DNA from: an uncultured Collinsella sp.
GTDB taxonomy: Bacteria; Actinomycetota; Coriobacteriia; Coriobacteriales; Coriobacteriaceae
Length of the DNA stretch: 20,487 nt
Assembly (NCBI GenBank): GCA_900556365.1
Contig: USOG01000009.1
Location: 1-20,487, forward strand
Direction: 5' to 3'
The first letter of the stretch is position 1. Each line of letters starts with the position of its first letter. Positions 7,748 to 15,155 of this stretch are shown one piece after another. The position numbers and the translations under genes were made by a program. Under the pieces are notes generated by a model that was given only the letters and a program-made list of their open reading frames with translations, was not told the DNA's origin and searched no databases.

Positions 7748-9190
7748 TTAATGGGTAGGGTCAGCGGAATTAGTAGAGTCGGCAGGCACAATGCCAAGGA
7801 TATGCTCCAGGGTATCGAGCAGCTCATGTGGCATGGTCGACACCACATGAACCTCGGCGCTGCGACTGGTAAGGCTTGCGAGTAAATCGTCACGATGATA
7901 CTCGTCAAGCGTCATGCCGTCAGCGTTGAACATGAGCTTAGGCACAAAGAGCATAACCCCCGAGAGGTCCTGCGGCAGCTGCTCCAGAATGTCGCAGGCG
8001 ACGATGAGGCCGGTCACGTCTACGTTGCCGCCAAAGTAGCGGTTCTTGATGGCCGTGACAGTGCCGGCAAGGCCGAGCGGCGATTCCACAAAACGCGCGA
8101 CCGTATCGCGCGCGCTGGCGCCAGAGAGGCACAGGAGGCGCTGGCTGCGCTCGGCGATGCCAGCGCGGACGCGGGCCAGACGCTCCGCGTCGGCGGCAAG
8201 CACGTCATCGGTCTCGTCCAGATACGAGCGGATCATGCCGATGCCGTCGTAGTACTGCGGGTAGCCGTCGTAAAAGTCTGCCTCGGGAGGATCGATGCCG
8301 GCGTCCAGGTAGAACTCGTCACTCATCTGGAAGGTATGGCGGCCAAAGCGTTCGTAGGCACGATCCTGGTAGGGACGGATCATGGCGATAGTCTCGCGCG
8401 CTAGCTCAGGCTTGTCGCTGTAGGACCAGCTAAAACGGTTTTGATGCTTGGTAAAACCGAGCGGCACGATGCCCAGGCTGGTGATCTGCTCGTGCTCCTC
8501 GCAAAAGCGCAGGGTCTTTTCCAGCTCCTTGCCGTCGTTCATGCCGGGGCACAACACGATCTGCGCGTGAATCTCGATGCCGGCGGCCATGATGGCTTCG
8601 AGTACGTCCATGCCCCGCTGGGCGTTGCGGCCCATCATACGACGGCGGACGTCGGGGCTCACGGCGTGGACCGACACGTTCATGGGGCTCATGTTGCGCT
8701 GGATGACGTTTTGAACATCTTCGTCGGAGAGGTTCGTGAGCGTGACGAAGTTGCCCTGTAAAAAGCTCAGACGGTAGTCGTCGTCGCGAATGTAGAGCGT
8801 GGAGCGGCCGCCCTTGGGCAGCATGGTCATAAAGCAGAACACGCAGGCGTTCACACAGGTACGCATGCCGTCAAAGATGGGGCCGTCGAACTCCAGGCCC
8901 CAGTCCTCGCCCGGGAAGCGGTCGAGCTCGACGGAGGTGACGGTGTTGTCGCGTGGGTCGAAAACCTCGAGGTCGACGGTATCATCGTCGGCCTCCCAAA
9001 GCCATACGATCATGTCGGTGAGCTGCTCGCCGTTGACCGTGAGCACGCGCATGCCCGGCTCGATACCCACATCCCATGCGGGCGACTCGGGACGCACGTT
9101 CTTAACGAGCGCGCCCTCACCCGGCTCGGGGTCGCGGCTGCGCCCGTAATCGGCCACCTCGGCGGCGTATTCGGGTACGGTCTGGTCCAT
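7748..9190 (-). CDS. DUF512-family protein: PDZ-like domain plus putative radical-SAM/Fe-S region
   Basis: The 480-residue protein begins with a PDZ-like segment (about residues 28-95, including VGIEPGMRVLTVNGEQL). A cysteine cluster follows at 112, 116 and 119 (CVNACVFCF), the CxxxCxxC spacing of radical-SAM 4Fe-4S binding. Then comes the conserved DDDYRLSFLQGNFVTLTNL-type stretch and a C-terminal DUF512 region. This architecture matches the putative Fe-S oxidoreductase family annotated as TIGR03279 or DUF512, whose substrate is unknown. The gene is often adjacent to der in Gram-positive bacteria, as here (10 bases). The ATG at 9190 lies 2 bases after the ispH stop. The longer reading from 9355 would run inside ispH. 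Confidence 0.88.
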   Translation of the reverse strand: MDQTVPEYAAEVADYGRSRDPEPGEGALVKNVRPESPAWDVGIEPGMRVLTVNGEQLTDMIVWLWEADDDTVDLEVFDPRDNTVTSVELDRFPGEDWGLEFDGPIFDGMRTCVNACVFCFMTMLPKGGRSTLYIRDDDYRLSFLQGNFVTLTNLSDEDVQNVIQRNMSPMNVSVHAVSPDVRRRMMGRNAQRGMDVLEAIMAAGIEIHAQIVLCPGMNDGKELEKTLRFCEEHEQITSLGIVPLGFTKHQNRFSWSYSDKPELARETIAMIRPYQDRAYERFGRHTFQMSDEFYLDAGIDPPEADFYDGYPQYYDGIGMIRSYLDETDDVLAADAERLARVRAGIAERSQRLLCLSGASARDTVARFVESPLGLAGTVTAIKNRYFGGNVDVTGLIVACDILEQLPQDLSGVMLFVPKLMFNADGMTLDEYHRDDLLASLTSRSAEVHVVSTMPHELLDTLEHILGIVPADSTNSADPTH

Positions 9191-9192
9191 GG

Positions 9193-10092
9193 TTAGCGGC
9201 AAAGCTCCTTGATGCGCGTGACGGCGCGTTCGATGTGTTCTTGTGGGGTGGAGGCTCCGGCAGTGATGCCGATGTGGTGAGCGTCGGTAAACCACGCGGC
9301 CTGGAGCTCGGAAGCTTCCTCGATGTGATACGTGCGCTCGCAGGCGTCTGCGCAAATCTGCGCCAGGCGGCGGGTGTTGCCCGAGTTCTTGCCGCCCACC
9401 ACGACCATGCAGTCGCAGCGGTTGGCAAGTGTGGCTGCTGCCTGTTGACGCTCACTCGTGGCGGCGCAGATGGTGTTGATCACACGCAGCTCCTGCACGT
9501 GCGGGGTGATAGCTGCCACGACCTCGGCGAGGTTCTGCGCGGTCTGGGTGGTCTGCACAACCAGGCCTACCTTGCCCTTGAGCGACAAGGCGTTGGCGTC
9601 GGCGGCACAGCTCACGACCTGCGCATCATCGCCGGCGTGACCCAGAATGCCCTCGACCTCGGGATGGCCCGGCTCACCCACGACGAGTACGCGATAGCCC
9701 TCGCGCACCAGCCGCTCGGCGGCCACGTGGACCTTCTTGACGTAAGGGCAGGTGGCGTCGACCACGTTGAGATCGCGCTTGCGGGCAGTATCGATCACCT
9801 GTGGCACCACGCCGTGGGCGCGGATAATCACGGTACCCGACGATGCGTCGTCCAGGTTCTCGGCCAAGCCAACGCCTGCCTCAGCGAGCTCGCGTACCAC
9901 GATGGGGTTATGGATGAGCGGACCCAAGGTATGGACCTGAGTGCTCTCCCCTGCCTGCGGCGCGGCGGCCAGCGCCATGTCGAGCGCACGCTGTACGCCG
10001 TAGCAAGTGCCGGCGTGGGCGGCGATCTCGATGGTGGGCGCGGTTGCTTGGTCAGACGCAGTCGTGGCGATGTTTGTCACGTTCTCGCTCAT
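9193..10092 (-). CDS. ispH: 4-hydroxy-3-methylbut-2-enyl diphosphate reductase
   Basis: This 299-residue Fe-S enzyme carries out the last step of the MEP isoprenoid pathway, making IPP and DMAPP from HMBPP. The three cluster cysteines are visible: Cys30 in AGTCYGV, Cys115 in DATCPYV and Cys209 in NTICAAT. Substrate-binding residues appear in LIHNP (His61), RAHG (His93), GHPEVEG (His143 and Glu145), VQTTQ and GGKNSGNT. The N-terminus is about 20 residues longer than in E. coli IspH. The ATG at 10092 sits 2 bases after the plsC-like stop; the upstream Met at 10122 would overlap that gene and add an unlikely extension. Confidence 0.95.
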   Translation of the reverse strand: MSENVTNIATTASDQATAPTIEIAAHAGTCYGVQRALDMALAAAPQAGESTQVHTLGPLIHNPIVVRELAEAGVGLAENLDDASSGTVIIRAHGVVPQVIDTARKRDLNVVDATCPYVKKVHVAAERLVREGYRVLVVGEPGHPEVEGILGHAGDDAQVVSCAADANALSLKGKVGLVVQTTQTAQNLAEVVAAITPHVQELRVINTICAATSERQQAAATLANRCDCMVVVGGKNSGNTRRLAQICADACERTYHIEEASELQAAWFTDAHHIGITAGASTPQEHIERAVTRIKELCR

Positions 10093-10094
10093 GG

Positions 10095-10823
10095 CTAGAA
10101 CCTGCCCGGATGCTCGGCGCACAGCTCGTCTCGCATAGCGTAGACGCGGTTCATGGCCTCGGACTCAAACCATTCCAGGCGCTCCGTGCGTTTAAGCCCG
10201 GCCGGTGCGTCGGAAAGCGAGACGGCCTTGCCGGCACGGATCCAGCACTTTTTGGGGCGCATGATCTTTTTGCCCGCAGGCGTAATATCGGACCAGCCGC
10301 AGATGGCGAGCGGGTTGACAGGCGCCTTGCCCATCTGGGCGATGAGTGCAAAGCCGCCGTGGACCTCGGGCTTGATCTCGCACGAGCGGATGCGCGTGCC
10401 CTCGGGGAAGATCAGGACGTCCTCGCCGCGCTGCAGCGCATGCTGGGCGGCGCGCAGGCACTTCATATCGGCGGTGCCGCGCTCCACGGGGATGCCGCCA
10501 ACGCGGCTAAAGGCCCAGCGCACAATCTTGCTCTTGGCGAACTCGGACTTAAAGATGGGTCGAATGCGGCGGCCCCCAAAGAACAGCGCCGTCTCCACGG
10601 CCAAGAGCTCGGCCATCGAGGTGTGGTTGCAGATGACCACACTGCCGCGGCCTTCCTGGCGTTCAAACAGCAGGTCGGCGTCCTCTACCTTCCAGCGCCA
10701 CATGAGCTTGGAGAAGGCCCAAAGGATGGCCATGACCACGACGACGGTGCCGCGGATGAGCGCCGGGAACTCGGCATAGGGAGCGTTGTAATAGTCCTCG
10801 GGCGTCTGATTAAACAGGCGCAT
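10095..10823 (-). CDS. PlsC-like 1-acyl-glycerol-3-phosphate acyltransferase
   Basis: The 242-residue protein belongs to the PlsC/LPLAT family, which acylates lysophosphatidate to phosphatidate at the membrane. It has a hydrophobic N-terminal segment (about 22-42), NHTSMAE (66-72), GGIPVERG (109-116), FPEGTR (139-144) and a later VNPLAI. The catalytic HX4D box reads HX4E here (His67 and Glu72), an unusual change of the charge-relay Asp. With gpsA and plsY in the same block, the lysophosphatidate acyltransferase role is likely, but the altered box leaves room for another acyl acceptor. Its ribosome-binding site AAAGGAGG is formed by the last codons of cmk, 3 bases upstream. Confidence 0.85.
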   Translation of the reverse strand: MRLFNQTPEDYYNAPYAEFPALIRGTVVVVMAILWAFSKLMWRWKVEDADLLFERQEGRGSVVICNHTSMAELLAVETALFFGGRRIRPIFKSEFAKSKIVRWAFSRVGGIPVERGTADMKCLRAAQHALQRGEDVLIFPEGTRIRSCEIKPEVHGGFALIAQMGKAPVNPLAICGWSDITPAGKKIMRPKKCWIRAGKAVSLSDAPAGLKRTERLEWFESEAMNRVYAMRDELCAEHPGRF

Positions 10824-10826
10824 GGG

Positions 10827-11513
10827 CTACCTCCTTTGGTTGATGAGGTCCTCGATTATCGAGACGACCTCGTCGATGGTGTGGGCGGTGGAGTCGACGT
10901 GCACGGCATCCTCGGCGGGCACGAGCGGGGCGACTTCGCGGCTGCTGTCGAGCTTGTCGCGCTGCTTGAGGGCGTCGAGGGTCTCGTCGACCTCGGCCTC
11001 GAGCTGCTCGGACGTGAGCGGCTGCGCATCGTTTTGGTGGCGCTGCAGCACGCGGCGTCGGGCGCGCTCGCGCGGGTCGGCGGTCAGGAAGACCTTGACC
11101 TGCGCGTTGGGGAACACGACGGTTCCGATGTCGCGACCCTCGGCCACGATATCGCGGTCTTCAGCGGCGCGGCGCTGGTGGATGAGCATGGCGGCGCGTA
11201 CGCCCGGGTAGGCCGAGACCTTGGACACGTTAGCGTCGACCTGTGGGGTGCGGATGGCGGCCGAAGCGTCCTGGCCGTCAATGGTTAAGCGCGTGTCCTC
11301 GCCGGTGCCGTTGGTAAAGCGGATCTCGATCTGCTCGGCGAGGGCGTCGATGGCCGCCTCGTCGTCCAGATCGATGCCGCGGTCGAGCGCGGCGAAGGTG
11401 ACGGCGCGATACATGGCGCCCGTGTCGAGCTTGTTAAAGCCCAGCTGGCGGGCGATCTCCTTGGCGATGGTGGACTTGCCGGAACCGGCGGGGCCGTCGA
11501 TGGCGACGATCAT
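10827..11513 (-). CDS. cmk: Cytidylate kinase
   Basis: The 228-residue P-loop kinase phosphorylates CMP and dCMP with ATP. It shows GPAGSGKS (7-14), LDTGAMYR (29-36), EGRDIGTVVFP (125-135) and RDKLDSSR (185-192), all in the standard order. Length matches bacterial Cmk. GAAAGGAAG precedes the ATG. It follows the RluB-type gene after 66 bases that contain no open frame, and its last codons double as the ribosome-binding site of the acyltransferase downstream. Confidence 0.96.
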   Translation of the reverse strand: MIVAIDGPAGSGKSTIAKEIARQLGFNKLDTGAMYRAVTFAALDRGIDLDDEAAIDALAEQIEIRFTNGTGEDTRLTIDGQDASAAIRTPQVDANVSKVSAYPGVRAAMLIHQRRAAEDRDIVAEGRDIGTVVFPNAQVKVFLTADPRERARRRVLQRHQNDAQPLTSEQLEAEVDETLDALKQRDKLDSSREVAPLVPAEDAVHVDSTAHTIDEVVSIIEDLINQRR

Positions 11514-11579
11514 GCAATGCTTCCTTTCGATGATTGACGTGCTGGTATGGTTCGCGGGCGTTGGGGCGCGGCGGGTTGC

Positions 11580-12506
11580 CTAGCCCGTGTAGCGCTCGCG
11601 GTAGGTGTTGCGCTTGGGTGCGGAGCCGTGGCTGCCGTGGTGACGCGTGCGGCTGGCGAGGGTTTCCTGAGGCTTGCCACCGCGTATGGCGCTGGCCTGC
11701 TTGGGCGGGATACCACCGCTTTTGAGGATCTGCACCTCGCGGTCGGTGAGCTCGCGCCACGAGCCCTTGGCCACGTCCTTGAGCTCCAGGCCGGCAAAGT
11801 TGCAGCGATGCAGACGGATTACCGGATGGTGAATCTTGCTCAACATGCGCTTAACTTGATTCTTGCGACCCTCGCGGATGATGACCTCGACGGCAGTGGT
11901 GCCGGGCTTGACGCCTTGCGGAGCCACGGCCTCGGCCTCGCGTGCGGTGATGACGCGGCAGATCGCCGGCTGGCATAGGCCGTCGTCGAGCTCGATGCCA
12001 CGGCGGAGCGGGTCTAGATCGCGGTCGGACAGACTGCCGTCCACGAGTGCCTGGTAGGTCTTGTAGACATGCTTGCTGGGGTGCAGCAGATCCTGCGACA
12101 GGTCACCGTCGGTGGTAAAGAGCAAAAGGCCCGTGGTGTCGCGGTCTAGGCGTCCCACCGGGAAAAGTCCCGGAAAGCGTTCGCGGGGGACCAGGTCGGC
12201 TACGCAAGGGCGCTCCTGCGGGTCGCTCATGGTGGTGAGGTAGCCGGTCGGCTTGTAGAGCATCAAGTACACGGCACCCTGGTTGAGCTTGACGGGCATG
12301 CCGTCGACCTCGATCTGGTCGCGGTTGACGTCGACCTTGGTGCCCAGTTCGGTCGCGACCTCGCCGTTGACGGTCACGCGGCCGGCGGTCATCAGATCCT
12401 CCGAGCCACGTCGGCTCGCCACGCCTGCGCGCGCCAAAAAGCGCTGCAGGCGCATGGTGTGCGGGTAGACGGGCTGGGCGTCGGATGCGGGTGCTGCGTT
12501 GCCCAT
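11580..12506 (-). CDS. 23S rRNA pseudouridine synthase, RluB/RsuA family
   Basis: The 308-residue protein has an N-terminal S4 RNA-binding domain (about 18-65, MRLQRFLARAGVASRR) and an RsuA-type catalytic domain. GRLDRDTTGLLLF (118-130) holds the catalytic Asp121, and EGRKNQVKRML lies near the end of the core. RluB-type enzymes modify a helix of 23S rRNA near the peptidyl-transferase centre; the exact uridine is inferred from the family. The C-terminal 40 residues are a basic, low-complexity tail. I chose the ATG at 12506, which is preceded by GGGGAG; an ATG at 12542 would overlap scpB and add 12 residues. Its place after scpA and scpB is a common Gram-positive arrangement. Confidence 0.9.
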   Translation of the reverse strand: MGNAAPASDAQPVYPHTMRLQRFLARAGVASRRGSEDLMTAGRVTVNGEVATELGTKVDVNRDQIEVDGMPVKLNQGAVYLMLYKPTGYLTTMSDPQERPCVADLVPRERFPGLFPVGRLDRDTTGLLLFTTDGDLSQDLLHPSKHVYKTYQALVDGSLSDRDLDPLRRGIELDDGLCQPAICRVITAREAEAVAPQGVKPGTTAVEVIIREGRKNQVKRMLSKIHHPVIRLHRCNFAGLELKDVAKGSWRELTDREVQILKSGGIPPKQASAIRGGKPQETLASRTRHHGSHGSAPKRNTYRERYTG

Positions 12507-12528
12507 GGCGCGCGTCTCCCCTACTTCG

Positions 12529-13257
12529 TTAGTCCTCGTCATGCAAATCCTCCGAGGTCTCGTCGACGACTAGGGTCTCCAAGTCCTCGACTGCCTCAAC
12601 ATCTTCAACATCGGTATCGAGCAGTTCGCGCTCTTCGTCCAGGTCTTCGGCCTGCTCCTCGAGCGTGGACTGAATGCTGCGACCGCTCAAGCGCTCACGG
12701 ATAAACTGACGCGACTGCTCGTCGGGGGCAAACTGCTCCAGATCGGGCAGATCGCGGGTTGAGCGCAGGCCGAATTTTTCCAAGAAGGCGTTGGTCGTGC
12801 CATAGATGATGGCCTGACCGCGCTGGGGGTCGCGGCCGAGCTCGCGCACCAGACCCTTGTCCACGAGCGACGCGATGACGCCGTCTGAGTTGACGCCGCG
12901 GATGCCCTTGACCACCTCGCGCGTTACGGGCTGGTGGTATGCGATAACGGCCAGGGTTTCGAGCGCCGCCTGGGACAGCTTTTGCGTGTCCCAGCTCAAC
13001 ACATAGGCCTCGACCACGTCGTGGTAAGCGGGATGCGTGAACAGGCGCCAGCCGCCGGCGACCTCGCGCAGCTGAAAGCCGCGGTTGGCCTCCTCGTACT
13101 CAACCTTGAGCTCGGCGAGCAGCGACGCGCACTCGCCGGGGGCGATATCCAGTGCGCCGGCCAGCGCGGGCGCACTCACCGGGTCGCTCGACACCAGCAG
13201 CAGCGCCTCGAGGGCGCCTTTGAGGCTGTTTGCCTCCAGCGTGGAAAGGGTTGACAT
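12529..13257 (-). CDS. scpB: Segregation and condensation protein B
   Basis: The 242-residue protein is the winged-helix kleisin partner that joins SMC and ScpA in chromosome condensation. It has the N-terminal LKGALEALLLVSSDPVS pattern, a central QAALETLAVIAYHQPVTR segment and RELGRDPQRGQAIIYGTT, all typical of ScpB. From about residue 200 it carries a strongly acidic tail (rich in Glu and Asp to the end), longer than the minimal family. It follows scpA by 11 bases, and the two products are expected to bind each other. Confidence 0.94.
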   Translation of the reverse strand: MSTLSTLEANSLKGALEALLLVSSDPVSAPALAGALDIAPGECASLLAELKVEYEEANRGFQLREVAGGWRLFTHPAYHDVVEAYVLSWDTQKLSQAALETLAVIAYHQPVTREVVKGIRGVNSDGVIASLVDKGLVRELGRDPQRGQAIIYGTTNAFLEKFGLRSTRDLPDLEQFAPDEQSRQFIRERLSGRSIQSTLEEQAEDLDEERELLDTDVEDVEAVEDLETLVVDETSEDLHDED

Positions 13258-13268
13258 GGTTGCGGCTC

Positions 13269-14081
13269 CTATTCGGTGAGCTCGGGGCCCTCGCCGGGCA
13301 CATAGGCCTCGGCGCCCTCGACGCGGTTGATGCGGATGGTTCCAAAGATCTCGTCCTGGCTCAGCGTGAGCGAGCCGCGCTTGGCGAGCTCAAGCATAGC
13401 TAGGAAGGTGACGACGAGCTGCTCGGTGGTGGCATCGCCGTCCAGTAGCTCGCGGAAGGTGCAGGTTTGGTGCGCCATGGTAAAGCGGTCGACCGAGGCC
13501 ACCGTCAGGTCGAGCGGCACGCGATGCGGCGCCACGTGCTCGGCCTCCAGCAGGAAGGTCTGGCGCTTGCCGTCCAGGTCGGCACAGATGACGGCGAGGC
13601 CGCGCAGGGTGATGCCGGCCAGATAGTCGGGCATTAGGCCCAAAAACTCCGGGTCGGGACCGGCCACACGCGGGTGCATGCGGCTTTCGGCCTGCATGCG
13701 GGCACCGAGGGCCGCCGCCGCGCCCTTAAACTGCTTGTATGCAATCAGGCGCTGGATCAGGACCTCGCGCAAGGCGTCGCCGTCGAGCGTGCTGAGCTCC
13801 TCGAGGTCTTCGTCGAACTCGTCATCGTCGTCATCGACTTTGCGCGGGGCCTCCTGCGGCACCAGAGAGGCGGCCTTGATGTCCAAAAGGGTTGCCGCGA
13901 CCAGCAAAAAGTCGCTCGCCACGTCCAGGTCCAGCGCCTCGATGCGCTCGGCCTCGGCAAGGTACTGCTCGGCCACCTCGCTGATCGAGATGGCGCCGAT
14001 ATCTACTTTTTGGCGGGTTACCAGCTGCAGCAGCAGGTCGAACGGTCCGCTGTAGACCTGCGTCGACACGCGATACGACAT
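13269..14081 (-). CDS. scpA: Segregation and condensation protein A
   Basis: The 270-residue kleisin subunit of the SMC-ScpAB complex begins with YSGPFDLLLQLV (the family FEGPLDLLL motif), followed by IGAISISEVAEQYL and DFLLVAATLLDIKAASLVP. A C-terminal winged helix follows, with LVVTFLAMLELAKRGSLTL. An acidic stretch (about 87-104) separates the N-terminal SMC-neck-binding part from the rest. AAAGGAGG precedes the ATG. An 84-base gap separates it from the M50 gene, the largest gap in the block, so a separate promoter is possible although no clear one is seen. Confidence 0.94.
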   Translation of the reverse strand: MSYRVSTQVYSGPFDLLLQLVTRQKVDIGAISISEVAEQYLAEAERIEALDLDVASDFLLVAATLLDIKAASLVPQEAPRKVDDDDDEFDEDLEELSTLDGDALREVLIQRLIAYKQFKGAAAALGARMQAESRMHPRVAGPDPEFLGLMPDYLAGITLRGLAVICADLDGKRQTFLLEAEHVAPHRVPLDLTVASVDRFTMAHQTCTFRELLDGDATTEQLVVTFLAMLELAKRGSLTLSQDEIFGTIRINRVEGAEAYVPGEGPELTE

Positions 14082-14165
14082 CTTCGACCTCCTTTGACGG
14101 CGCCTTCGCGGCGCGGTTTGGGTGAAAATTGCGACCGTTTTGCACGGTCGACCTGTAAGTTTACC
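14082..14165 (-). other. Intergenic gap with two short hairpins
   Basis: On the minus strand CGACCGT/ACGGTCG forms a 7-bp stem followed by CAATTTT, a weak terminator candidate for the M50 gene. A second hairpin, GCGCC/GGCGC with a five-base loop, lies just before the scpA ribosome-binding site. Neither is strong enough to call firmly, and I see no convincing promoter. Confidence 0.35.
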
Positions 14166-14849
14166 TTAGATGCCGGCGATTGCGAAGTTGAGCAGCCACT
14201 CGGCCAGCGGATACACGGTAACGTCGAAATAGCGCCCGATCACGTCGATGCCGGTCCACATGGGCAGCAGGTACAGCACGATGATAAGGATCGGCATGGC
14301 GTATTGTTGTAGACGGTAATAGTTGTTGAGCGCCTTGCCATTGAGGAACGGCACGATGATCGACGAGCCATCGAGCGGCGGAATCGGGATGAGGTTGAAG
14401 AACGCAAGCGACAGGTTGACCACGATGAACGTGGCGCCGAAGTTCATGATCTGTGATGCCACGGCAAAGGACATGCTGGTGTAGAGGTTGCCGTACGTTG
14501 CGTGCATAAGGGCGGCCGCGAGGCACGCGAGGGCGATGTTCGACGCGGGGCCGGCCACGCTCACCAGGACCTCGTCGCGCTTGGGGTGCTTGAGGTTGTT
14601 GAGGTAGACGGGCACGGGCTTTGCGAAGGCGAATACGGGACCGCCGGCGGCAAGCATCAGCAGCGGCAGGATGATGGTGCCAAACGGGTCGATATGGTTG
14701 AGCGGGTTGAGTGAGACGCGGCCGCGCGAGCGGGCCGTCTTGTCGCCGAGCGCCCAGGCCGCCGCGGCGTGTGCGCTCTCGTGGATAACGATGCCCACGA
14801 TGACGGCGACAGCGCTGGCGAGCAGGTTCATGAGGTAGCTGCTGGACAT
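14166..14849 (-). CDS. Site-2-protease-type M50 family zinc metalloprotease
   Basis: The 227-residue membrane protein carries HESAH (23-27, the HExxH zinc motif) inside the first hydrophobic segment. VAGPASN follows near 98-104, and IPIPPLDGS holds the third ligand Asp160. This is the compact M50B type without PDZ or CBS domains. Such proteins cleave membrane-embedded substrates or membrane anchors; its substrate is unknown. GGGGAG precedes the ATG. It lies 9 bases after the small membrane protein gene. Compact M50 genes near scpAB recur in Gram-positive bacteria, but a functional link is not established. Confidence 0.9.
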   Translation of the reverse strand: MSSSYLMNLLASAVAVIVGIVIHESAHAAAAWALGDKTARSRGRVSLNPLNHIDPFGTIILPLLMLAAGGPVFAFAKPVPVYLNNLKHPKRDEVLVSVAGPASNIALACLAAALMHATYGNLYTSMSFAVASQIMNFGATFIVVNLSLAFFNLIPIPPLDGSSIIVPFLNGKALNNYYRLQQYAMPILIIVLYLLPMWTGIDVIGRYFDVTVYPLAEWLLNFAIAGI

Positions 14850-14858
14850 GTCGCTCCC

Positions 14859-15155
14859 CTAGCGGACGCGGCGCGAGGCGCGCGTGAGCAGGTAATCGGC
14901 CACAAACAAAATGACGGCTACGATGGCGTAATCCAGACGGAACACGCCGCCAAAGGGCGAGGTGATGACGCCGTAGCCGGCGATGGCGCTCGGCAGCGCG
15001 CGAGAAAGCTCAACGACAAAGCCGACAATCTGCAGTTTGGCGGTGAGGCCGCTAAAGCACAGCAGCACGGTCATCGCGCTCATAAAGATGCCGCAGATGC
15101 GACAGGCGATGGCGATGACGCTCATCGCCACGGCAGCGGCCTTACGAGAATTCAC
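14859..15155 (-). CDS. Small membrane protein of unknown function
   Basis: I do not recognise this family. The likely start is the GTG at 15155, which has GAGGAG seven bases upstream and overlaps the end of the ABC-F gene by 14 bases, giving 98 residues. A longer reading to 15275 would lie inside the ABC-F coding sequence. The product has a short basic N-terminus, hydrophobic stretches at roughly 7-30, 39-50 and 73-90, and ends with a basic tail ([10 protein letters not shown]), suggesting two or three membrane segments with a cytoplasmic C-terminus. Its place between the ABC-F gene and the M50 protease is the only context. Confidence 0.7.
   Translation of the reverse strand: MNSRKAAAVAMSVIAIACRICGIFMSAMTVLLCFSGLTAKLQIVGFVVELSRALPSAIAGYGVITSPFGGVFRLDYAIVAVILFVADYLLTRASRRVR

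Noticed and set aside
10044..11288. Plus-strand open frame of 414 codons
   Set aside because: It lies opposite plsC, ispH and cmk, all with clear family motifs. Long antisense frames are expected in GC-rich coding DNA, and the translation has no recognisable domain.
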